From contig WBMZ01015307.1 of the NCBI GenBank assembly GCA_013400975.1, positions 78,407 to 142,406 on the forward strand: a stretch of DNA of 64,000 nucleotides. The letters run 5' to 3'. This stretch comes from Atrichornis clamosus (lineage: Eukaryota > Chordata > Aves > Passeriformes > Menuridae). Below the pieces are notes generated by a model. That model saw only the letters and a program-made list of their open reading frames with translations, made no database searches and had not been told where the DNA came from. The position numbers and the translations under genes are program-made. Shown piece by piece: positions 50,321 to 62,960 of this stretch (positions within the stretch are counted from its first letter, which is position 1; every line of letters begins with the position of its first letter).

Positions 50321-52178
50321 GGTAAAATTTCACTATAATACAGGCATGCATGATAGGAGCTGGTGTAATATTTTTCATTGACATGGTTTTTGAACTGTTG
50401 TAGTTACAGCACATGCTTTTCTTGTTTGCCTTCTGGCAATGTCCTACTCAAGTGAGCTGGGGGAGCTGTTTGCAGGGTGAGACTTCTGTGCCTTCCTTCT
50501 ACTTTCTGATGGTAGGAGGCATCACATTTTCCTCCCACTCCTCGAGGAAACCTCCTATCTTTCCAGCAGAAAAAGAAACTCAGTTCATGTGTCAACGGGA
50601 ATCTCAACACCTTCTATTTCTTATAAAAGTTTTGTAGGCTTGGGGAGAGGCTTTACTGTCCCCTCATAGCAAAAGGCATTGTCTAATCCCCTCTGTTGGC
50701 TTCAGTAGTAGCCAAACTCATCTGTGGGGAGTGCAGGTCAAAAAAATCCAGTTCTTTTCCTTCACTAACCTTTCCCACTTTCACTTTATGCTCTTCTGCT
50801 GTCATCCCATTCAATTCTATTCTGCACTCTCATATTCAGCCCTGTTACCGTATTTTTCCTCTCATAATTTACATTAAAATATCTATCTGGATTTTTGTGA
50901 CCCTTTTTTTCTGGTTGATTATATTCCTGATTTCTTCCACCAAGTCCCTTTTAATAGTCCATTGGCACCCAGAAGTATTCTGCAGTAGTTGCACGGATGT
51001 TTTGTAGGAGTTGCATAATAGCCGGGGTATCTGGAAGACAAAGGTATTCACTGCACATAGTGATGCAGTAGCAAGGATTCTTCTCAGTGACATAGTGAGC
51101 AGAAATTCAAGAACCATGGCAAAAACCTTTGGCACTGAGCCACCACTGATGAGTGATTACATTGGCTGGTGCTCTGGTAATTAACATATAAGGGATATTA
51201 ACATGGGAGATTGCAATAAAATGTGGCACAAGTAAACTGATTCTCCCTTAAGGTGTTGGATCCTTTAAGTTGGCTTCAGTGCGACTGTGCTTTAAGCCTC
51301 CACTCAGACAACATTTGTATTATTTAAAATCTCATGTCTGGATCCTAGGTAAACCTGTAAGTCCATCGTAAGTCTATTTAGACTGTTATTCTAAAGGCTA
51401 CTTCAGGTGTTTCAAAAATTACATTTTTAGTGACATTAGCAGTATCAGAGTCTAGTATCAAATACTGAAAAGGCAATTTTTATTGTGTGTTAATACTGAC
51501 TTATTATCAGAAACATAACTTTTCTATGTAAATATTAATTGTTTTGTTTAAACTTCAAAGATTTAACTTTATTCTGAATGTTAAATTAGCATTCATGCAA
51601 GAAGAGTCTAGGACTTGAAAAGAGAGCCATGATGTATTAAATACTAACTGAAGTTCCTCTACCCTGATTCATGATAATTAGTAGGAATGCATGTCTAGTT
51701 GGAATGTCACTCATTTTTCTTGTGCTTTAGTGGATTTTAGTTGTAAAAGCAGCATCCGTCCAATTTTCCACATAAGTTACCTTAACATGTTTTCACATAC
51801 TGATCAACTCAGAGTTGTTACATTTCCCCACTGTGTAACCTCCAAAATATTTCGTGGTGAAGTAGGAGTAAGCTTGGATCTTCTCTGTATGGCTAAAGTG
51901 AATCACTACAAGGGAGAATGATGAAACTTAGGAAACTGACCTTTATGTGAACCAACTGCTGGTGTTCATGAAATTTGAACTAAGACTCAGTTTTAGGAAG
52001 ACTGTGGAAGAGCTAATATTCTGAAATGCTGACAAAAAGGAATCCACTGTGAAATGAATGCCTGTCTGCCTGACTATCAAAATTAAAGCAGAGAAGTAGA
52101 AATTTATTGCCACCTGTCCCAGAGACAAATATGCGAGATAGATGTGCACTGCTTTCTCCAGGATGACATCTGGAAGAG
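50321..52178. other. Unique non-coding DNA
   Basis: It includes a pyrimidine-rich stretch at about 50750-50960. No domain is visible in frames of up to 103 codons. Confidence 0.45.
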
Positions 52179-52785
52179 TGTGGTGGGTTGACCTTGGCTG
52201 GATTCCAGGTGCCCTCCATGCCATTCTATCACTCCCCTCCTCAGTAGGACGGGGTGGAGGAAAATATGGAGGGAGAAAATAAGATGGAAAGAAACCTCCC
52301 ATGTCAAGATAAAGGCAGTTTAATAAAGCAAAAGAAAGGCCACGTGCAGAAGCAGAGGAAAAAGATTTATTCTCTACTTTCAATCAGCAGGTGATGTCCA
52401 GACACTTCCAGGAAGCAGGGCTTCAGTACACATAGTGTTTGCTCTGGAAGACGAATATCATAATAATGAGTGTCCCTGTCATCCCCCTCTTTCTCTTAGC
52501 TTTCATTGCTTTTATTGATGAGCAGACCTCATATGGTATGGAATATCCCTTTGGTCAGTTTGGGTCAGCTGTCCTGGCTGTGTCCACTCCCAAGATCTTG
52601 CCCACCCGCTGCCTACTGGTGAGGTGGGGATGTTGGAGAGACAGCTCCAATGCTGTGCCAGCACTGCTCAGCAGTAGGCAAAACACTGATGTGTTACCAG
52701 CATCTTTCTATCTACCAATACAAAGCTCAACACTCTGACGGGTACAGTGGGGAAAATTGTCTCTATCTCAGCCACACCCAATACA
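52179..52785 (-). mobile_element. Solitary endogenous retrovirus LTR (ERVL-like), old
   Basis: A 607-bp element with TG...CA ends (TGTGGTGGG at 52179, CCCAATACA ending at 52785). It is flanked by AAGAG (52174-52178) and AGGAG (52786-52790), an imperfect 5-bp target duplication as expected for ERVL-type insertions. The block at 52535-52554 (GGTATGGAATATCCCTTTGG) and the following GTCAGCTGTCCTGGCTGTGT are hallmarks of an LTR family I recognise from bird genomes. By comparison with that family the promoter reads on the minus strand: a TATA-like CAATAAAAGC lies near 52508-52517 and an ATTAAA poly-A signal at 52319-52324, both on the minus strand. No internal retroviral genes remain, so this is a solo LTR left by recombination between two LTRs. 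Confidence 0.8.
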
Positions 52786-55700
52786 AGGAGCACGTATTGA
52801 CTATCAGTTACTGCAAAAAGAATTGCTGTGTCAGTTGCCCTAATTCCACTTACATACGTGAAAATTCTTTCAGCAATTAACTGAGCAGAACTTCGGGTGA
52901 TATTTTGAGGTGCCTGTACTCACTGTACAACAAAAATTCACAGAAATAAAGTAAGATGCATATTTCTCTTTCAATCAGAATATTTTTTCCCATTTTTGTC
53001 TGACTTCTAATTTACTGGAGAAAGTCAAATATGTATGTACTTTTAACATTTATTGCAGGGAGAAAGCTTATGGAGGTCTACCTCTGAGGACATTCCAACA
53101 GCCCTCGGATGTAGTTCCCAATATTTCTAAACGTACATAAATATTGAATCTTTGTTAGCCTCTATCCTCTATTTTACAGACAGGAGATTAAGCAAAAATT
53201 GAAATATTATCCTTATAATTTCCCTCATTTAATGTATTACCTTGTTTTGTGTCAGGATTTTTCTTTCTATGATAAATTGTCTAGGTTGATACGCCTCTTA
53301 ATGCAAATGCAACTGTTCCCAAGAAACACAACCTAGTAGCTGTTTTTCACATGTGGTTCCCTTTTTCAAAACTGGATCTTAATTTATGTGTTGCACTTTG
53401 TTGACTGTCCCTTAAATAAGAGCTAGAGTTGAAAGTGGTGTTTTTGCATAGAAAATAGTAAGACACTCACTATTCCAGCATCTATGTAGCTGTGTCTTGG
53501 TGGGTGGTAGAGGGGCACATTACATACTAATATCTGTGCTAATCAAAGGTTGTGATACCTGAATTTGGGATTGTTGAAGCATAGAATAGAACAACATGTT
53601 GTAGTGACTGTTTTCTATATAAGTAACCCTTCCATATGATACATCTTTTGAAAATAAAATTAGTTCTATTTTAAATTCATCTCATGCTTCAGAGGATGTA
53701 CCCAGTTTTCCAACACTGATTTTTAGCACTTCAGTTTCTGGAGTCCAAACAGAATCCTTCTGGGCTGTTTTGAAATATACTTGAAGGGAGCAGGTATTCC
53801 ACACTAAATAAAACACAGCCCGAGATTTGAGTCTCAGGGAGATTTGAGGCGTTATGTTTAGCAAAGAGCAAACAGTTGAGACAGATGAGGGCAATCTTCC
53901 TCAAAGCTGTTGCGTTAGACTGAGACAAGACTGCATGCATGTACAAATGAAAAGTTTATCTTTGCAAGCAGCAATGCTATAGTTTGACTATTTTTCAATT
54001 AAAAGTTGGATTCCATAGTGCATTGAATCTGTCACAGTGAAAAATGTAGGCTGATTGTTAATAATACTGCTCTATAATTATTGCTATTATACAGTCCAGA
54101 TACTTCATGAGGGCATGATCCCCTGATTCTATTGGTTTTGTACCGACCGCAGAGAAGCAATTCCTGAACTGTAAGATTGGTAAGCTAAGTATAAGGCTCA
54201 TGCAAGTAGATTCAAGAAGCTTTTCTGTTGTGGCTCTTGGCGTTGCTGAAACTAATCTGTCACAGTGAGAGCTGCCCCCTTTTAGCCTTAACATTGCATG
54301 CTCGTTCTCTCGTTTTGACATGTTAGGTGTTGAATGACTAAGAGTGAACTTTCTTGTTAAAGAAGGTGTTTTTCAATATTAAAAAAACCTTTTAAAATAT
54401 TTTCTTAAATTTATACAGGGTTTAATAAAAAAAATTCAACAAAAGATTATTAAAACGTATTGCCTTCTTTAAAACAGAAAAAAATTAAAAACCTCCACAA
54501 AATACTTTTAATGTAATTTTAGAGTGAAATAATTACTTGGAGGTGCCTGTGGTACAAAGTTCAGCACATTTTTCCCAGGGATATATAATTATGGATTGAA
54601 GAAAACAAGAAATTGATGTAGACAGGTGTTCTCCCACAGCATTATCCCTCTTAGTGGACTGATGACAAGTGAATACTTGTGGTGGGAGACAAAAGTCAAG
54701 TTTAATGTTTCTTCTCTGGCCAGGTGGCTCCTTAAGGTATAAAAATATAAATCTTTTGTCTGGCCATCATCTATTTGCGAGAAACACACAGTTGGTACTC
54801 TTGCTCTCTTAGGCAGCAAGTACCCATTAGAAGACCCTTTTCAGACGCTAGTTGAAATAGTTTGATTGAAAAATTCCATTTGATTTTAGAATTTTGCTGA
54901 AATTTTTCTGCTATTTAAGAGAATAAAATGAGGGAAACAGTGCTATGTGTGTATTCATTACTTTAAGTTATTGTGTTACTGAGAATCACTGGAGCTCCCA
55001 TGCAAAAGCAAGGACTTGCCTTTTGGCAGCAGTGATAAGCATGCCAGGGCACGGCTTTCACTATTGTCAGGAAGCAAGTTTGAAAGTCTGGCTAACTAAT
55101 TAGCTGCTTTAAAAAATTCAGTCAATTTTTCCTTGTTTGCTTCAGGAAGAGTTGTTAGAGCTCAGCAGCTAAATTTGTCAAATTTGGGGATTTCTTGGTT
55201 TCTTTTTTCTCTGGCAAGGTTTAATCTCTCACTTCTGGTTTGCATCACTGACTGTGGCCGTTGCATTCCTAGAGTGCACCAATAGTCCTTTCTTCCCTCC
55301 TTCCCCAGAGCTGCTGAAGCAGAGCAGACTTTTACTCTAGTGATGCTACCAGCACCAAAAGGTGGGCACTTAGGCACTTAAATGCCAAAACTGAGAGTGA
55401 AGATAAACCTTTCTGTTATCTCAGTGACCTTCTGCTGTATCCTGAGACTCCATTTCAATATGAAAAGGGTAGAAAATGTAAGTTGGTAAGTTGTGTATGG
55501 GAACTGGGAGAAAATGATAGGAAAAGAGTGGAATGATGAGGCTGGAACAAAGAACAGTAAATACAAGAAAGATTCCCACGAGACAACAGAAAATGCAGAA
55601 CTGTAAAGAAGGCTGGCAGTTGATTGTTGTCCTGGAGAACTGGATTCTAATCTTATGGCTGTTCAGCTGGAGAAATCTTTTTTAAAAAAGCAGAGCAACT

Positions 55701-56080
55701 GAGGTCTACAGCAAAAGCAAAACCCCCACATTCCTCTTCCACTGGAGAAGCCCTGAGGCAGGGAGAGCTGGGAGGAAGAGCAAAGGGGAGATAGCTCTGC
55801 TGTGGGCTGTTCCTAGCCTGAGACATGACAGGTTTTGCACATGGTGTTTTTTTGTGTTGGAATGTCATTTCTGCTAACAAGGATATGTGTCCTCAAAGGA
55901 CAACAGATCCTGTAAACTGGAGGACCGTTCCTGAGCCTGTGTAGAGAAGCCTAGGCCTGCTCCTTGTCTGTGTGGGCAGGGACAGAGGGGGAGAAAATCA
56001 TCATCCTCTTCTACAGCAAGAGCTCCTGGCCTTGGAGTGCTCATTTGAAAGGATCTCCAAGAAAGTGTATTTAGTTGTCA
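52786..56080. other. Unique non-coding DNA
   Basis: No recognisable gene or repeat. GC content rises from about 55180 onward. Frames are under 90 codons. Confidence 0.45.
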
Positions 56081-56330
56081 GTACACTGTGCAATATTCCT
56101 GGAGATGGAATGTTGGAGCTAGGTGTGCCATCAGCGAGGTGAGGCTCAGCACAGGCCATGGCCGGGGCAGGCGGCAGCGTGGGGCTGGGTGCTCCTGGCC
56201 TGTCCAGCCCAAGCTAAGCCTTGCTACTGAACAGGAAAGGGGTCATTTCAGAGCAGGAGCTGGAGGGAAAGCAGCCTGCTGGCCCCACCTCTACTCCTGG
56301 AGGAAAGGAGTGTAAAGCGATAGTTTCGTA
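56081..56330. other. GC-rich segment of unknown identity
   Basis: A GC-rich block with about four CpGs and a 75-codon plus-strand frame rich in Gly, Arg and Ala, which is a composition effect. A stretch near 56139-56180 has loose gapped similarity to the CpG cluster at 48.56 kb. No splice boundaries are clear. Confidence 0.3.
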
Positions 56331-56744
56331 AATTAGTCATTCCCTGCTTATCTACATGGGCACAGTTCGTTGTTCTACCTTTAATGAAAATATAGGTTGT
56401 TAAACTGCTGCTTTGCAAGTGGGAGAATTAGGTTTCTTGTTTTAGCAGCAGAAAACTTAGTGTAATTACCTCTCGGTTCATTTTGATGGCTTGAGTTTTT
56501 GTTATAATTCCCATGAATTTAAACCCAACCCTGGCTGCTGCCAATGGCAACAGGATTACACTTGTGTCAGCTGACCCAGAAGAAGTGTGTTTTCATTACC
56601 CCACAGAGGTATGCTCTGATTTAGTTAAGTACTTCATAACCACAATAGGTCAATAGGAAGTACACTTGAACAAATACAGTGTTGCATGATGCTGAATAGT
56701 AAGGAGAAACAGTGTTAGGCATCTCAGAAGAACCCAAGATGAAC
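56331..56744. other. Unique non-coding DNA
   Basis: I see nothing identifiable. Confidence 0.5.
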
Positions 56745-56885
56745 AGATATTTTTAACCTTATTAGCTCTGTGCCTCAGCTTCCCACTTGTAAAATGGTTT
56801 ACAATTAAATGAACTAAAGGGTTGTTCTGAAAATAAATTCATTAATGTTTGAGAATTATTCAGATACTATGCCATGGAGTATAGT
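56745..56885 (+). mobile_element. L3/MIR3-like ancient LINE or SINE 3' remnant, sense
   Basis: The text runs CTCTGTGCCTCAGCTTCCCA (56766-56785), then CTTGTAAAATGG, then AAGGGTTGTTCTGA, AATAAATTCATTAATGTTTG and TCAGATACTATG. All five blocks occur in this order in the L3/MIR3 tail, which makes this the clearest ancient repeat in the window. These families stopped moving before modern birds arose. Confidence 0.75.
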
Positions 56886-59800
56886 AGACTATCCCTCAAG
56901 TAAATGAAAATTCTCTGTTCTGTAAAGTACATTTTGAAGTGAGTATGAACTGAGGAAGATTGAGGACCTCTCTCTGAACTATGAGAATAACAAAAATATT
57001 GAATAACTGCCCTGTTCCTTGTTTGAACACCACCTACCTAGGTTGTGGACTGAAGCGAGTATTTCCTGTGGGAAAAAATTAGTAATGTAATCACATAATT
57101 TAAATCCATATTGCAAATCATGAATTTAAGGGAATAAATTAAGATTATATGAGTGTTAGTGCTGCCTCAGTTACTGCCACAATGAGCCACCTTTTTTTGT
57201 CACATTCCTTAACTTTCCTTTATTTTGCAACAGCACTAGTGGTTTTTTTATATAATTATATAAGTTTATATTTCTATCTATCAATCTATATATTTGTATG
57301 TTCTTCAAAGTCAAGCTACCAATTGAAATTAATTCCATGAGGAGTCCTTACAGCACTTCTGGGTATTGAAACAGCTTTAAAAAGTCTGAAGCAGCTTTTG
57401 AAAAAATTAAAATAAAAGAAAAATCAGTTAAATTTGATAGTTGGAGGTTATTTTCCGTATTACACCTGGGAATTCAGAGGTGGAACAGCCATTACTGCTA
57501 GTGGTAGCTGTCTGGCCTAAACCTCTACATTGCACTGTATGTCTTTACAAATCTAAATATATAAAGTGCACTAGAGTACTTCTCAAATTCTTCTGGTACA
57601 AAAATTAGGTTTTGGAATATTTTGTTGTGGTAAGTCTGGGCTGTATTAGCTGTGCATCCAGCATCCCTCAGGAAGGAATAAACAAGATAAAATGGTTGTC
57701 ATTTTTTTCCTAACAGCTCTTAGTCTGCAGCAGGACCTTACATATTTTCTTTGCACCAATAAATGCTTCTACAGGCACAAGGTTTGAGGCCACAAGCTCT
57801 GGAGAAGCAAGTTGAATCCAAGAGTTGTCCTCCATCCCTGAAGCAGAGACATCTCCAGGAACCTCTGTCCTTTGCCTAGTAGCAGCTGGGGTGGAATTGG
57901 TAAAGGTACTTCTTAGGTAGCTGCACAGATGGCATTTCCTAACCAAACCTTGCGTTCTCCCAGGATAAATGGGGGAAGGTGACTGACACGTCATCGTCAC
58001 TTTTATGCCAACAAAGAGTATTCTGTTTTAGTGGCTTCCCTTGGGTTCTTGACCTGAAAAACTGCTCTTAAAGACAATCAGATTAATAAAGCAAGGGCAT
58101 GAGCTGTTAGTAGGCAAGTCATCTATCCATCTGGTCCAGGTAGTTTCACATAAAGAGAGGTGAGAGGCAGCATCAGACAAAACAAGCCAAATGTCATTTC
58201 TGTCCTGGTGTTCCTGAGTGGGTTTTAAAGGAAATTGGGGACAAAATGTGTTGGACTTTATTTCTCTGGCTTAGTTATGTTAAGGCACTGCAATGCAGTT
58301 GTATACTGGATTTTGTATGTGACTTTTCTGATTTGTGCTGGTTTATTGTTACTAAAAAAATTTTAGTTGAACTGATAATGAAGTCAGATTAGATTGTGAA
58401 TACTTCGTGACACATTATAAACTCTTTTACTATTTTAGATACTAGAACAGAAAATTAAGGAGATTCTACTTCTGAAATAGTTAAAGAAAGTCTTACTTTC
58501 CAAAGTCTATGCTGAGTCAAAGCAGCTCATGGAAATATTGCAAGTATAGCACAGCACAGCTGAGGAAATGCTGGAGATAGGAACTTGATATTCATTGGCT
58601 TATGTTCCTCAGCAGTGCCTGCAGAGTGGCCATAGGTGTGCATGTGGAGGAAGGCAAAGCTTGAACTCACTCAACTGCCCCTGTGTCTTTCTCAGTAGGT
58701 TTTAACTAATCAATGTATTTGTACGTGCAAGAATTTTGGCAACTTCACCAAAAACATGATCTGTTTGATTTCATTGGTCTTTGAAGTAAGCAAACTTCAA
58801 CATCATTCATGTTGAAAGCTGTTTGTGCAGGAGCTACTTGTGAAAAATGTGTCATCTGCTTAGAAAACTACCAGAGTTCAAAATTAAAAATACCATTCTG
58901 CATAGCCAATTTGTTCAGGGAGCTTTTCTTTCAAATTTGTTGCTAGCCCATGCTCAGAAGACATACACTACTAACTGGTCTCATCTTCTGAAACACAAGT
59001 GTCTAGCTGGAAAGAAAAACTTGTATCAGCTGGGCAGATATAATTAAAGTTTCAGGCTTACTTCATACCCAGGTGGAGACTTTGAGGGACTTAAGGGAAT
59101 TTAGTGCTAATCCAAACCTAGTATCTCCCAACTGACGACATGATGGGCAGCATGGAAGTGTAATTGGAAGGGCATTGGAGGGGGACCTGGAGAGATTACA
59201 GAGGAGCGAGAAGAGAGGATTAGACAAGCACAGGAATAAGTACAGCAACTTCAGAAAATTACCTAATGCAATGCAGTCCTTGTGTCTTTGTGATATTCAG
59301 AATCCTAGGCTTGTCAGAGAATACAATACCACACACCTCTCAGTTCTGTTCTAGAAATCTGCATCTGAGAATGCCAACTGTCAAAGCCTTTACAAGCTAA
59401 AGGAAGCCGCTTAGGAAGATGTAGGCAGTTCACCTGACAATGCCTCCTGTTAATCCCGCCATGTATTAGAATCATCTATCCTTATCTCCAGATCTGTCAA
59501 AGCAGGACAGTGATCAAACTTCAGGATGCTCATCCTTGCATCATGTGGCACATGGCCTCACAGACACGGGGGTCTGTGATCTACCAGCACTCACAGATCT
59601 TGCTTAATGTTTACACAGATTCTTTGAAAGGATTTTTTGGGAAGGTTCCCTTTAATTGTCATGGCATCTTCCCCTGCCTTAGAATTCCTCTCTGCCACGT
59701 CATATAATCATGTATTCCAACAAGTGCTCAGGAGCTACAGCTAGGGATTAAGTCAAGCTTGCAAGCATGTGAATCCTCTTTTTATTATGACTTTGCCTCC

Positions 59801-61016
59801 ATCTCATTTTCCTTATGTTGCTTTCACATTATCTTTGTCTCTTCCAATACTGCTTTACTTTTCTTTGCCTTTATTGGTGCTTTTCTCCTTGATCCTGTCC
59901 CCTGAAATCATTTATTCCCTACCTCTGATTTGGAATGGATCTGTACGCTCTTCTCTTACTGCCAGTCGTCTTGTCTCTACCTGATGATTAGCAGTCTTTT
60001 CCAGCCACACTGTGAGTGCAGTTTGGCATGCAGCAGAGCACTAGTCTTAAGGAGCAGACACTGCCCAGAGGAACAGCATGGGACATGCGGTGCAACCAGA
60101 TGAAATCCAATATGACCACTTGAGATCCAAGCCAGAAAAGGCAGATTTTTAAATTAAATATTGTATTGCAAGGTGAGGGAAGGAAACTAATGAAGTCTGT
60201 TCTCTTAGAATCAAGGGTGTGGCAAATTTTTTCTTATTTTACTATTACTATATTTTAAAAAAGCTATTGCACATGAAAAATGGAATCACTCTAGTGGATC
60301 CTTGAAGGAGATAGAAACTTGGGATCATGTGATAGCTCCAATTAAGGAAGAAATTGAGATGGGTAATTCTGTGAAGTAACCTTTTTTTGTTGACAAAATC
60401 CTGCTGTGCTTGCATGCAGGGAGCATCAGCCAGCCAGAAGCAGTTCCTCTGTTCTCACACCAAACTCCATGTAGCACATTGCCAGGGGAGTGTCTAAACT
60501 TCTCCAGCCTTACACAAACTCAGGCTTGCTTTCTGCTCATTGCTTACATGCCTCCATCATGCTTTCAAGCAGGATTCAGCAAAAACATTATTTTAGATCA
60601 ATTTCTTTTCTAAAGTCGTCTTGGCTTCTTTTTTTAATTCTTTTTCAGCTGTGCTATGAATCTCTCAGATGACTTCAGTAAGCATAAGAAGGCTAACAAT
60701 ATCCTACGTTTTTTGCCTTTTAAGTGCTGCCTGTATTTTATGGATTTCCCTCTGTCTCATCCACACCTTCAATGCACTGGTTTGTTTGGGGTTTTTTTAA
60801 GTCTTTTGCAGTGATAGCCCAAAATTTATCAGAAAAGGCAGTTTCCACCCCAATCCTGTTGAGTAGACCTACGTTTAGGTAAGTTTCCTAGGCTTGTAGT
60901 GATGGGGTTTTTTCATCAATATTGTCACATCGTACTATTGGCAATGACGTAATAGCTTGGCTAATTAAATTCTAGTAATATGCACTTACATGGCTGATCA
61001 GTACTAAAGCTATTCA
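56886..61016. other. Unique non-coding DNA
   Basis: No gene is recognised. A pyrimidine-rich stretch lies at about 59765-59990. A possible fused acceptor-donor site (GTTTAG|GTAAGT) lies at 60877-60884, with only a moderate pyrimidine tract. Confidence 0.45.
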
Positions 61017-61051
61017 TTTTCTAACATTTTAATCTTTAAAATGTTAGAAAA
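61017..61051. repeat. Perfect 15-bp hairpin, 5-nt loop
   Basis: TTTTCTAACATTTTA (61017-61031) and TAAAATGTTAGAAAA (61037-61051) are exact reverse complements separated by ATCTT. The stem does not extend further. It could form an RNA hairpin or cruciform but is shorter than a typical miRNA precursor stem. Confidence 0.85.
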
Positions 61052-61619
61052 GCTATTTGAAATGAGTGGCTTACTGTAAGTGAATGGACAGAGACCACAG
61101 TCAATAAGTAAAGTGCTCATTCACCAAAGTGCTTTAGCAAGGTTATATTTTGTTAAGTATTTTGAAGCTGGACATAGTGTTGAATTGAAGTCCACCAGCC
61201 ATTCCCGTCATTTATTTAGATTTGCTAAATGATCTGAAAAGAGATTCAAATGCCAGCAAAAGGGGTTGGGCAGAAGGACTACCAGGCTAGTCCTCAGCTC
61301 CCCCACTGCCCTGGGTTTTGGGTGCCACTGAAGGCAAAATGCATCAAATTATATGACCCACCGTGTTATATCAAAATACAGCCTTTGTTTTATGTTGCTT
61401 TGAGTGTGAATTGATACCATATATGACGTGGGACTTGTGTTGCTCCATAACAAGATGGAATGCAACTCAGTGTGTACCCACTTGCACACTTAGATGATGC
61501 TGGTACTACTTGGAAAAGCAACTGTTTGACTTGATATCTTTGTCAGTAAGTTTCCTGCAAAGGTAACAACCACTTGCTAGTGACACCTGAGAGAGGAATA
61601 CACAAGATAAAACATGAAT
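61052..61619. other. Unique non-coding DNA
   Basis: No feature identified. Confidence 0.5.
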
Positions 61620-62320
61620 CAGCCCACAGCATGTAAGTTTTCAGCTAATGTTTATTAAATATCGTCTTTGTTTTAAAGCAGTGCACTGCAAGAACATCCA
61701 AATGACTTCAAAGCTTCAGTGATAATCTTTGTGTTATATTTTAACAGTGTATTTTATCACTATAGCTCGCTTTAAATTTGCTTCAAATATTAAAGAGACT
61801 CTGGCTATAGAAGTTAGCTGAATTGTTTATGGGATCAAAATCAAACTAACGTTCAGAAAATTTTCAGCAAGAGATTCCAGTTAATGAAAGCACCATTTGT
61901 GATGTGCTAAAACATGTATACACATAGGTATTGCCCCATTTATCAGACATGAGAGCTAATTACCTCATCCACTGCTGTATTTCTTCCATCCTCTGCATTT
62001 CAATTCCCAATATTAACACATAGGTGGTCAAGCTGACCATTGAATAGCCTACATGAGCATGAATGCATTAAATAATTTAATGTTAGAAGAGTTTATTAAA
62101 CTGCCACATTCTAATCAGCATGCGTACCTGCCTTCATTAATCTTGCACTGGTCCATGGTGTGTCTCTACAGCCGACATAGAGTGTGCTAATGTTAATAGG
62201 AGCTCTTAACAAACAGGATCAGTTAATCAAGGAAAATTTACTATTAGCCACATGCCCATGCATACTGAAATCTAATTACAATCAGATTTAACCTCTTCAT
62301 TACTGTATTCCTCCAAATAT
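61620..62320. other. Candidate conserved non-coding region
   Basis: About 700 bases, repeat-free, with many short motifs typical of developmental enhancers: TTTATTAAA, CATTAATC, CAGTTAATCAAGG, AATCTAATTACAATCAGATT (itself partly palindromic) and TGACCATTGAATAGC. It is the best conserved-element candidate by texture, but no conservation evidence is available here. Confidence 0.32.
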
Positions 62321-62807
62321 TATTTTGTTATCACTTGTGATACTAATGTATTCCAAACTAAGACATGATTATACTCATTCGAATAGGAAATACTTACATC
62401 AACTCACATTTATTAAGAAGGGAAACTTCCTTTTTGCCATGCTTTCAGAGTATAGTGTTTTATGGGTTATATTTATTGCCAAGAGTAAGAAGCCTAGTAC
62501 CACATTTTCTCACCCAAAACCTGACTACAGGAAGTAATTGCTAGAACAGAATGTTGAAAATGATGTTCACTATTCTGTATTAATTCAGATAGAAATTAGC
62601 ATTTAGTAAATTGTCCGCTGTGGATGTGGTGGATATAACTGAGAACATAGCGGGGGTTTAGCTGCAAAAGTGTTTTAATTTCTTAAACAATGTATTTCTT
62701 TCTGATATCAATTGAACCATATTATTTTATATTTGGCTATTTCCATTAGATCTTAGACTGTGATAAGCAATTGAGCTCCATCAGAGGCCATGATTCTTTG
62801 ACTTAGT
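62321..62807. other. Unique non-coding DNA
   Basis: Nothing identifiable. Confidence 0.5.
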
Positions 62808-62880
62808 TCACAGAATGTGAAAGGTTAGAAGGGTCCTTTAGAGACCTAGTTCTTGATAGAGACAGGGTAAATGGAGATAA
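62808..62880 (-). mobile_element. Short CR1 3' end, antisense
   Basis: The plus strand reads CACAGAATGTGAAAGGTTAG, AAGGGTCCTTTAGAGACCTA, GTTCTTG, then GACAGGGT. This is the reverse complement of a CR1 3' terminus (ATAGAATCATAGAAAGGTTA, GAAGGGACCTTTAGAGATCA, TCTAGT, AGCAGGGT). Only about 70 bases remain, and the insertion is 5'-truncated and old. Confidence 0.6.
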
Positions 62881-62900
62881 TTCCATTTTAGAGCTACTGA

Positions 62901-62960
62901 TTTATATTTATATTTATTTTATTCATTTTATTTTTCAAAATTTTATTTTATTTTATTTTT
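62901..62960. repeat. (TTTTA)n AT-rich simple repeat
   Basis: An imperfect run of TTTAT and TTTTA units, cleanest at 62938-62958. It is a microsatellite next to the antisense CR1 fragment. Confidence 0.8.

Noticed and set aside
51943..52383. 146-codon minus-strand frame
   Set aside because: It straddles the edge of the solitary LTR and has no recognisable domain, so it is a chance frame.
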